Of a stretch of DNA of 64,000 nt, positions 49,470-57,400 are shown piece by piece. Source of the DNA: Solwaraspora sp. WMMD791 (GTDB lineage Bacteria > Actinomycetota > Actinomycetes > Mycobacteriales > Micromonosporaceae); contig NZ_CP120737.1 of the NCBI RefSeq assembly GCF_029581195.1, forward strand, positions 682,001-746,000, given 5' to 3'. Under the pieces are notes generated by a model that worked only from the letters and a program-made list of their open reading frames with translations, was not told the origin of the DNA and made no database searches. Within the stretch, counting starts at the first letter, position 1. Each line of letters starts with the position of its first letter. Position numbers and translations under genes: made by a program.

Positions 49470-50776
49470 CGATCGAACTGCAGCGGCCGGTGGTCGACCC
49501 GATCGTCGTCGACGACCGCGAGCGTATGTCGTTCCGGGTGGATCGTCGTGCCTACACCGACGACGACCTGGCCGCGCTCGAAACGGCCAGGATCTTCGAT
49601 CGCTGTTGGCTGTACGTCGGGCACGAATCGGAGGTTCCGGGTCCGGGCTCCTACGTGGCTCGCGATGTCGGCGGGCGTCCGGTGGTGATGGCGCGCGGTT
49701 CCGACGGACTGATCCGGGTGTTCGCCAACAGCTGCACCCACCGGGGGGCACTGATCTGTTCGCAGTCGGCGGGGCAGACAAGATCGTTCCGGTGCCCGTA
49801 TCACGACTGGACTTTTTCCAACGAGGGTGACCTGGTCGGGGTCCCGATCCCGGACGGGTACGGGCCCGGTTTCCGCAAAGCGGACTTCGGTCTGGCACAG
49901 CATCGCAGTGACAGTTACCGCGGTTTCGTGTTCGTCACCTTCGATCAGCGGCAGCCGCTCACCTTGACCGAATACCTGGCGGGTGCGGCCGAGTACCTCG
50001 ACCTTCTCGACGACCAGTCCGAGGTCGGAATGGAGGTGATCCAAGGTGCGCAACTGCACGGGGCGCGGGCCAACTGGAAGCTCATGATGGAGAACAGCGT
50101 CGACATCTACCATTTCCGGGCCCTGCACAAGCGGTACGTCGGCTACATGGAGTCGCTCGGGTCGGTGCCACCACGACGACGAGGCGGTTTCGGCCGCGCC
50201 CTCGGCCTTGGACATGGCGCCAACGAGCTGCCGCCGGCGGCAGCCCGCCCGCTCGCGTACTGGACGCCGATGTTCAGTCCCGAGGTCCGGCCACGGATCG
50301 AGGCGACGGCCGCCCGGTTCGTCGACCGGTTCGGCGCCCAACGCGCCGAACGCATCACCAGCACCAACCGGGCGGTGCTGATCTTTCCCAACCTGATGAT
50401 CATCGACGCGATCGCCATCACGATCCGCAAGATCGATCCGGTCGGCGCCGGCCGGATGGCCATCACCTCGGTCGCCCTGGCCCCGAAGGACGAGGATCCG
50501 CAGATCAGGGAACTCCGTAAGAGCCACTACCTGACGTTCCTCGGCCCTGCCGGCTTCGCCACCCCCGACGACATCGAGATCATCGAATCCTGCCAGCGAG
50601 GCTATCTCAACCGTACGGTCCGCTACTCGGACCTGTCCCGAGGCATGAACAAGGCGGTCCCGGAGACGACCGACGAGCTCCCCGCCCGCGAGTTCTGGCG
50701 GCAGTGGGACCGGCTGATGCACGGCGACGCCGGGCACCTCGAGATCGCTCACCCGGCCGAGACGCAAGGGGCGTGA
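49466..50776 (+). CDS. Rieske aromatic-ring-hydroxylating oxygenase, alpha subunit
   Basis: 436 aa from GTG with GGGAGGAGCA upstream. Rieske cluster ligands C90/H92 and C110/H113 (SCTHRGALIC ... CPYHDW); the catalytic domain has the bridging Asp and iron His residues in ENSVDIYHFRALHKRY. The usual size and layout of a ring-hydroxylating oxygenase large subunit. It needs electrons from a ferredoxin/reductase not found in the window. Coupled with a beta subunit, and translated with a glycosyltransferase, it is plausibly a tailoring hydroxylase of the cluster; degradation of an aromatic compound is the alternative. Confidence 0.92.
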   Translation: MTIELQRPVVDPIVVDDRERMSFRVDRRAYTDDDLAALETARIFDRCWLYVGHESEVPGPGSYVARDVGGRPVVMARGSDGLIRVFANSCTHRGALICSQSAGQTRSFRCPYHDWTFSNEGDLVGVPIPDGYGPGFRKADFGLAQHRSDSYRGFVFVTFDQRQPLTLTEYLAGAAEYLDLLDDQSEVGMEVIQGAQLHGARANWKLMMENSVDIYHFRALHKRYVGYMESLGSVPPRRRGGFGRALGLGHGANELPPAAARPLAYWTPMFSPEVRPRIEATAARFVDRFGAQRAERITSTNRAVLIFPNLMIIDAIAITIRKIDPVGAGRMAITSVALAPKDEDPQIRELRKSHYLTFLGPAGFATPDDIEIIESCQRGYLNRTVRYSDLSRGMNKAVPETTDELPAREFWRQWDRLMHGDAGHLEIAHPAETQGA

Positions 50777-51294
50777 CCACAGTGACCACCGAGCTGACGG
50801 TCGACGACACGGTCCAGATGCGGATGTGGCATCGGGTGAGCCAGTTCCTCTTCCGCGAGGCGCGGCTGCTCGACGAGTGGCGCCTGCGCGAGTGGTACGA
50901 CGAGATGCTCACCGACGACGTCCGCTACCGCGTGCCGGCCACCGACGTACGGGGCGGGCCGGTCGACGCGCTCGCGCTCGTCGACGACGACGCCGCCCGA
51001 CTGCGCCAGCGGATCGAACAACTCCTCAACGGTGAGGTGTGGTGCGAGAATCCCCGGTCCCGCACGAACCGGATCATCAGCAACGTGGAGATCCTGACCG
51101 ACCAGGGCAGCCACCTCGAGGTGACGGCGAACCTCGTCGTGTACCGGTTCGGGCACGGGCGATCGGACGCCTACGTCGGAAAGTACCGGTCCGAACTCGT
51201 CGTCGAGGAGGAGTCCTTCCGGATCCGCCGACGGCTCGTGGTGCTCGACCACGAGACGTTGTACGACCACGGCAAGCTCAGCATCATCCTGTGA
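50773..51294 (+). CDS. Ring-hydroxylating oxygenase, beta subunit
   Basis: 173 aa from the GTG overlapping the alpha-subunit stop (a GTG at 50782 is possible). Cystatin/NTF2-like small-subunit pattern: VSQFLFREARLLDEWRLREW, YDEMLTDDVRYRVPATD, then SRTNRIISNVEI and FRIRRRLVVLDHETL. It stacks on the alpha subunits and has no redox centre. Stop is followed by a long hairpin. Confidence 0.92.
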   Translation: MTTVTTELTVDDTVQMRMWHRVSQFLFREARLLDEWRLREWYDEMLTDDVRYRVPATDVRGGPVDALALVDDDAARLRQRIEQLLNGEVWCENPRSRTNRIISNVEILTDQGSHLEVTANLVVYRFGHGRSDAYVGKYRSELVVEEESFRIRRRLVVLDHETLYDHGKLSIIL

Positions 51295-51303
51295 CCGTCC
51301 GGT

Positions 51304-51347
51304 GACGACGGTCGGGGCCGGCGGTACCCGGCCCGGCCGCCGTCGTC
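51304..51347 (+). terminator. Two-part stem-loop between the Rieske beta subunit and the CMD-family gene
   Basis: Outer arms GACGACGG (51304-51311)/CCGTCGTC (51340-51347) enclose inner arms GGGCCGG (51315-51321)/CCGGCCC (51328-51334) with a 6-nt loop. Starts 10 bp after the beta-subunit stop; a terminator or an mRNA-stabilising attenuator within the cluster. Confidence 0.62.
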
Positions 51348-51372
51348 CGGGCCTACACCGAGGAGCTGATCG

Positions 51373-51765
51373 ATGAACCAGCCGTCCGCCCGACGCGAGC
51401 GGGGCGAGGCCATGTTCCATCAGGTATTCGGCCGCGAACCGCGCCCAGGTTCCTATCCGGAGTTCCTGCAGATCACCGTCGACCACTTGTTCGGCGAGAT
51501 CTGGACCCGCCCGCACCTGAGCGTCGAGGAGCGTGAACTGGTCGCGCTGACCGCGGTCACCCTGGCACGGACCGACTGGGAGTTGCGTGGACACATCGGC
51601 GCTGCCCTGCACCTCGGGATGACGCGGGAGAAGATCGTCGAAGTCATCATCCAACTCGCCTACTACGGCGGCTGGCCGGTCGCCAACAACGGCCTGCGCG
51701 TCGCCCAGGAGGTCTTCGCCGAGTTGGACGGCGCCACCGACAGGGACGCCGACCATGACCAATGA
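51373..51765 (+). CDS. Carboxymuconolactone decarboxylase (AhpD-like) family protein
   Basis: 130 aa; ATG with GAGGAGCTGATCG upstream. Typical CMD features: RERGEAMFHQVFGREPRPGS at the start, SVEERELVALTAVTLARTDW and GMTREKIVEVIIQLAYYGGW. The CxxC of peroxidase-active AhpD proteins is absent, so it belongs to the gamma-carboxymuconolactone decarboxylase-like side. These proteins decarboxylate lactones or act on quinone-like substrates in polyketide pathways. Overlaps the next gene by 11 bp. Confidence 0.85.
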   Translation: MNQPSARRERGEAMFHQVFGREPRPGSYPEFLQITVDHLFGEIWTRPHLSVEERELVALTAVTLARTDWELRGHIGAALHLGMTREKIVEVIIQLAYYGGWPVANNGLRVAQEVFAELDGATDRDADHDQ

Positions 51766-52300
51766 ACCGTCCCCCCTCGACCCGGCGGAGAAGGTCGACC
51801 TGTGGCGCCAGCGGTTCTTCGAAGCCCAGGCCGCCGCCGAGGAGTTCATCCTGGCCGAGTACGGCGACGACGGGTTGGCGGCGTGGATCCAGGCGAACTC
51901 CCGCATCACCGCCGACCTGCTGCAATCGCAACGGCCCGCCGGGGTGTCCGCCACCGATCACTTCATGATCCGGCTGCATCGTCAGCTGCAGCTGTACGAC
52001 TCGGCGGTGACCAGCGAGCCCGAGCCCTCGGGCATCGTTCTGCGCAACGCCGACTGTGGAATCCTGCGCTACCGCAAGCGGGCCGCCCGCGCCGGCGTCG
52101 TCCTGACGTTCTCGTCACCGTGCCCGTACTGCCAGCAGCTCAACACCGCGATCGCCGCCCGGTACGTGGAACCGGAGGTGACGGTGTCGTGCGAACAGGC
52201 CGGTGACGGATGCACCTGGCGGGCGGAGTCCCCGAACTCCCCGGGTCAGGGGGAGGACGGCCCGGCCGGGTCACCGCACCGGGGCCGGACCGGTGCCTGA
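51755..52300 (+). CDS. Unrecognised Cys-containing protein in the biosynthetic cluster
   Basis: 181 aa, not assigned to a family. A helical N-terminal half (KVDLWRQRFFEAQAAAEEFI, then HFMIRLHRQLQLYD) precedes a C-terminal half with six Cys: NADCG, SPCPYCQQLN, VTVSCEQ and GDGCTW. The Cys spacing could make a metal- or disulfide-stabilised site; the last ~20 residues are disordered-looking. Overlaps the CMD-like gene by 11 bp, so co-translated with it, and its last 55 bp overlap the convergent FMN reductase gene. A function tied to the CMD-like enzyme or Rieske system is only a guess. Confidence 0.68.
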   Translation: MTNEPSPLDPAEKVDLWRQRFFEAQAAAEEFILAEYGDDGLAAWIQANSRITADLLQSQRPAGVSATDHFMIRLHRQLQLYDSAVTSEPEPSGIVLRNADCGILRYRKRAARAGVVLTFSSPCPYCQQLNTAIAARYVEPEVTVSCEQAGDGCTWRAESPNSPGQGEDGPAGSPHRGRTGA

Positions 52301-52899
52301 ACCACCGGCAGCACGGTGCGGCCGGCCGCCGGTGACCGGCGTGCGTCGAGCGTCATGCCGACCTGCCGGCCCACGGCCACACACAGGTCGACCGCGGCGG
52401 TGCGGGTCAGGTCCGCATGCTCGTTCTGGGTGAAGCACGCCGACGCCACGTTCCTGTTCCGCAGCCGTAGGTACCACGGGAACAACGAGCCCAGTGCCGG
52501 CTCGGTCAGCATCGTGCGCGAGTGCACGATCGTCCCCACCAGCAGGTTGCCGAACGGGCGGTGCTCGGCGTTCATGAAGCTCTTCAACCGCTCCTGGAAG
52601 ATCTTCAGCACCGCCGGCACGTTCCCCGCGTACACCGGCATGGCGAGCAGCATCGCCTGCGCACCTGCGGCGAGCTCCACGACCTGCTCGAAGTCGTCGT
52701 CGAGCGTGCACCGGCCCACCTCGGGATCCAGGCAGGTGTCCTCGCCCTCGCACATGGCGATGCGGTGGTCGATCAACCGGATGCGCTGGATCCGCGCGTC
52801 GCGCACCTCCCGGACGACGCCGGTGACCGCCGCCTCGAGCAGCGCGTCGGTCAGCGACGGAAGCCGCTTCTGTGTGCAGGACAAGGCGACGATCTTCAC
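52246..52899 (-). CDS. NADPH-dependent FMN reductase / flavodoxin-like protein
   Basis: 217 aa from GTG at 52899 with GAGGAGG upstream. It begins MKIVALSCTQKRLPSLTDAL (phosphate-binding loop of the flavodoxin-like fold), has a Cys-rich stretch MCEGEDTCLDPEVGRC as in the NADPH:FMN reductase/iron-sulfur flavoprotein group, and AMLLAMPVYAGNVPAVLKIF for FMN binding. Its start overlaps the stop of the condensation gene, so it is part of the megasynthase operon. It is the natural supplier of reduced FMN to the luciferase-like domain of the megasynthase (inference from co-transcription and chemistry). Confidence 0.85.
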   Translation of the reverse strand: MKIVALSCTQKRLPSLTDALLEAAVTGVVREVRDARIQRIRLIDHRIAMCEGEDTCLDPEVGRCTLDDDFEQVVELAAGAQAMLLAMPVYAGNVPAVLKIFQERLKSFMNAEHRPFGNLLVGTIVHSRTMLTEPALGSLFPWYLRLRNRNVASACFTQNEHADLTRTAAVDLCVAVGRQVGMTLDARRSPAAGRTVLPVVQAPVRPRCGDPAGPSSP

Positions 52900-54401
52900 A
52901 CCAGTGACCTCCTCAGCTCGGCGAGCGGACGGTGCGCGCCGCCGCACGCCGTGGCCAGCAGGTCGACGTACCCGGTCATCCAGCGGCGGGCGGTGCCGTC
53001 GGCGAGCCGGTCCACCGGGTACTCCAGATAGCCGTCGATCCCGCCCGGGCCGGGCACCAGGGCGATCACCAGCACCGACCGGGCCGCACCGGTCGGCAGG
53101 TCGTGGACCCGTACGGTCAGCCCGGGCAGTGCGACGTCCGTGTCGAGAGTGTTCTGGAACGCGAAGCTCACCCCCATCGCGCTCGGCGCGGAGCCGGCTG
53201 CCGGCACGGGAACCTGCCGGTAGATCCAGGCCGTGGGCAGCAGGTTGTCGATGCCGGCGAACAGGCCGTCGGCGGCCTGACCGACCAGTTGGGCGAACGT
53301 CACGGCGGCGGCCGTACGGATCCGCACCGGCAACGCCGTCGCCAGCACCGTGACGGTGTCCTCGTACGCCTGTGGTGACCGGTTGGCGTACGGCATCGAC
53401 AGGGTGACGTCGGGCTGCCCGCTGAGCCGGGCGAGCAGGAGCGCCAACGCTGCCGCGGTCACCGCGGTCACCGTGACGCCCCGCTCGCGGGCGAGCGCCT
53501 CGACGGCGAGTCGCACCGGCCGGGGGATCTCGAACCGGCAGGTGGCGGCCTGCCCACTCGGCTGTCGCGGTGCGGGGCGGTCGAACGGCAGCTCCAGCGC
53601 CAGCGGCCCGTCGCCGAGGTGCTCGGCCCAGTAGGCGAGCCGTCGACGCCGGGTCGACTCGTCCCACTGGCCCTGCTGCCAACGTGCGTAGTCGGTGCAC
53701 TGGGCGGTGGCGGGTGGGCCGAAGTCCGGCGAGCCGTGGTCGCGCGCGGTGCGGTACCCGACCGCCAGCTCGCGCAGCAGCACGGTGACCGCCCGGCCGT
53801 CGCAGGCGACGTGGTGCAGGACCAGGACCAGCCAGGACTCGCCCGGCGCGAGCCGGATCAGGGTGTACCGTACCGGTGCCTCGTGCGCCAACGTGAACGC
53901 CGACGCCACCAACTCCTGGCAGACCGCCCCGGCCCGGCACCGCGCCGTGTCCGGCGCCAGCGCGGTCAGCTCCACGACGGGCAGCGGAACCGACCGGTGG
54001 GCGAGGATCCGCTGGGTCCAGATACCGCCGTCGCAGGTCAGCCGGGTGCGTAGCGCGTGGTGCCGGGCGACGAGGCCGTCGAGTGCGGCGTCCAGCGCGG
54101 CGACATCGAGGTCACCGAGCAACTCCACCCGCAGCCCGACGTTCCAGCTGGCGGGGTGCGCGCTGCGCCCGGCGACCTCCATCACCCGCTCCTGCTGGGC
54201 CGACAGCGGCGCCCGCGTCACCTCGCGTTCGTCCGCCGGTGCGGCGAGCCAGCGCAACAGCTCGCCTTTGTACGACCGCAGCGCGGTGACCAGCTCCGCA
54301 CCCATCGCGGCGGCCGGGGCGTCGTAGTGCAGGACGTCGCCGGTGCCGGTGAGCCGCACGTCGTGTACGGCGAGGTACTCCAGCAGTTCGTCGAAGGTCA
54401 C
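52896..54401 (-). CDS. Stand-alone NRPS condensation protein with N-terminal TubC docking domain
   Basis: 501 aa from GTG overlapping the megasynthase stop. Residues ~2-52 (MTFDELLEYLAVHDVRLTGT, then ELVTALRSYKGELLRWL) match the TubC-type docking domain that receives an upstream NRPS subunit. Residues ~63-490 are a condensation domain with the catalytic HHxxxDG intact (LHHVACDG; H196, H197, D201, G202). No adenylation, carrier or thioesterase domain follows. It is expected to dock on the PCP end of the 3001-aa protein and join the chain to a free amine, another carrier-bound unit or water, so it may act in release. Which of these is unknown. Confidence 0.87.
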   Translation of the reverse strand: MTFDELLEYLAVHDVRLTGTGDVLHYDAPAAAMGAELVTALRSYKGELLRWLAAPADEREVTRAPLSAQQERVMEVAGRSAHPASWNVGLRVELLGDLDVAALDAALDGLVARHHALRTRLTCDGGIWTQRILAHRSVPLPVVELTALAPDTARCRAGAVCQELVASAFTLAHEAPVRYTLIRLAPGESWLVLVLHHVACDGRAVTVLLRELAVGYRTARDHGSPDFGPPATAQCTDYARWQQGQWDESTRRRRLAYWAEHLGDGPLALELPFDRPAPRQPSGQAATCRFEIPRPVRLAVEALARERGVTVTAVTAAALALLLARLSGQPDVTLSMPYANRSPQAYEDTVTVLATALPVRIRTAAAVTFAQLVGQAADGLFAGIDNLLPTAWIYRQVPVPAAGSAPSAMGVSFAFQNTLDTDVALPGLTVRVHDLPTGAARSVLVIALVPGPGGIDGYLEYPVDRLADGTARRWMTGYVDLLATACGGAHRPLAELRRSLV

Positions 54402-57400
54402 AGCGCGCCCCGTACCCGGTGGGTGGAGTCGTCGTCGACGGCGGCACGTACGAGGGCCGGCAGCGCGGCCGTGACGGTGCCGCGAAGTCGGCCGACCATC
54501 GCGGCGATGGTCGGCGCGCGGAAGAACTCCAACGCCGGATAGTCCACCGCCATGGCCTCGCGTACCCGGTTGAGCAGGCGCATCGCGTTGATCGAGTGTC
54601 CGCCGAGGGTGAAGAAGGACACCTCGTGGTCGATGCGGCGGGGATCCTGGTCGAGCTCGGCGGCCCACAGCGCCCGTACCGTCTCGGCCAGCGCGTCACC
54701 GGCCGGTTCGCCTGCGGCTGCCGGCGGGGCTGGCGGCGGTGGTGTCGGCTGCGGCGTCAGTGGCGCGGGCATGCCGGTGCGGATCGTCGGTTCCGGCAGC
54801 CCGGCGTGGTCGACCTTGTTGTTGCCGGTCTGCGGCAGCGCGGACAGTACCGCCCATGTCCGGGGAATCAGCACGTCGGGCAGTTGGCGGGCCAGCGCGG
54901 CGACGAGCCGGTCGGCCAACCCGTCGTGAGCCACGCCCGGCGCGGGCACGACGTACCCGGCGAGGTATGCCTCGTCGTGCCGGTCCCGCCGGGCCACCAC
55001 GACGCCGTCGGCCACCAGGTCCAGCCCGCGCAGCACCGCCGACGTCTCGCCTGGTTCGACCCGGTTCCCCCTGATCTTGACCTGGTCGTCGGTGCGTCCG
55101 AGGAACACCAGCGCTCCATCGGCGGTCCACCGCACCAGGTCACCGGTGCGGTAGCAGCGGGAACCGGGGCCGCCAGCCGGGTCGTCGACGAACCGCTGCG
55201 CGGTCAGTTCGGGCCGGTTCAGGTAGCCGCGACCCACCCCGGCGCCGCCGATGAACAGCTCACCGACGGCACCGACCGGGGCCAGGTTGCCCCACTCGTC
55301 GCGGACCTCGACGCGGACGTTGTCCAATGGCCGGCCGATCGGAATCGGTCCGTCGGCCCCGGCCGACGCCTGCGCCACCACCTCGGACGTGGCGATGACC
55401 GTCGTCTCGGTCGGTCCGTACACGTTGCGCACGACGTACGGCACCCCGGGCTGTGGGCGTACCCGCAGCTGCTGGCCGCCGACGGTGAGGTGGCGCAGCC
55501 GGGGCTGGGCCGCGACGGGCAGCGAGAGCAGGCCTTCCCCGATCGGCGTGGGCAGCATCGCGACGCTGACCCCGGCGGTACGTAGCCAGCGCGCCAGCGC
55601 CATCGAGTCCAGCCGTACGGCGTCGTCGGCGATCGTCAGGCTCGCGCCGACCTGCAGCATCGGCCAGATCTCCAGCATCGAGGCGTCGAAGCTCTGCCCA
55701 CACACCACGGCGCCACGGTCGTCGGCGGTCAGCGCCAGCTCGTCGCGGTACCACCGGCACAGGTTCGACACGCCGCGGTGAGTGATCACCACCCCCTTGG
55801 GCCGGCCGGTCGAGCCGGAGGTGTACATGAGATAGCAGGCCGCGTCCGGATCGTCCGCCACGCGGCCAGGGTCGCCGTACCCGTCGCCGGATTCGTCGAC
55901 CCGCAGCAGGTGCACCCCGTCGGGCAGGTCCGGTGCCGCGTCAGCTCCGGTGGCCAGCACCACCCGGACGGCGCTGTCCGAGACCATGAAGCGCACCTGC
56001 CGGCCGTCGAGGGACGGATCCAACGGCAGGTACGCGGCACCGGCGCGCAGCACCGCCAGGGCGGCCACGATGAACTCCGGCGACCGGGGCAGCCACAGCG
56101 CCACGATGTCGCCCACGGCGACGCCGTGCCGGGCCAGCCGGTGCGCCAGCACGCTGGCCTGCTCGTCGAGTTGCCGGTAGGTCAGCACTGTGCCGCCGCC
56201 GATCACCGCGACCGCCTGTGGGGTGCGGACCGCCCACTGCCGCACCGCGTCGTGCACGCCGCCGGGCGGCAGGTCGCGGTGCCGTCCTACGCTCCGGGTA
56301 GCCAGGAAGTCCCGGTCGGTGTCGAGGACGCCGGCCAGCACCGAGATCCGCGCGTCGGGCTGCTCGACGGCGGCGGCCAGGGTCGCGACCAGGTACGACA
56401 GCAGTCGTTCGGCGCTGTCCGCCGCGAACACGTCGGTGCTGTACTCCAGCCGGCAGTCGATGCCGTCGGGGTGGTTGGTGACGTAGAGCGCCAGGTCGGT
56501 CACCGCCCGTTCGGCCCGGTGTGCCAGGGTGCGGGCGGTCACCTGGGGCAGGTCGAGCGGGAGCGGGTCGCCGCTGTTGTCGAACTCCACGATGGTCTGG
56601 AAGACCGGGGTCCGGCTGGGGTCACGGTCCGGGCTCACCGCACCGACGACGGCGTCGAACGGTACGTGGGCGTGGCTGTACGCGTCCAGGGCGGTGTCGC
56701 GGACCTGCGTGAGCAGGTCGGCGAAGGTCGGATCGCCGGACAGGTCCAGTCGCAGGGCGACCGTGTTGAGGAAGAACCCGACCACGTTCTCGGCACCGGA
56801 GGGCCGGACCGACACCGGCGTCCCCACGATCAGCTGGTCGCTGCGGGTGAACCGGCGCAGGGTGGCCGCGTACCCGGCGAGCATCGTCATGAACAGGGTG
56901 CTCCGGTGTGCGCCGCTGAGCCGGCTCAGCAGCCCGGACAGGCGCGGGTCGAGCCGGCGGCGGACCGACGCGCCGGCGCCGGACCGTACCGGCGGTCGCG
57001 GCCGGTCGGTCGGCAGGTCCAGCACCGGCAGCTCCCCGGCCAGCCGCTCCCGCCAGTAGGCCAGGCCGGCCTGCTCGTCGCGTGGACCGCCGTCGGCGTC
57101 CGCTTCCCGACGGGCCAGGTCCAGGCAGTCCACGGTGAGTTCCGGCAGCTCGGCGGGTCGGCCGTCGAGCGCGGCCCGGTACGACGCGGACAGGTCCCGG
57201 GCAAGCACCGTCATCGAGGCCGCGTCGACCACGATGTGGTGCAGCGACAGCACGAGCACGTGCCGCTCGGGCGACCAGCGCAGCAACCGGGTCACCAGCA
57301 GCGGGCCACGGGCGAGGTCGAACACCCGGCGGACCTCGTCGGCCAGCACCTGACGGACGGCCTCGTCCTCGTCACGGCCGTTGTGTTCCTCGACGGTGAG

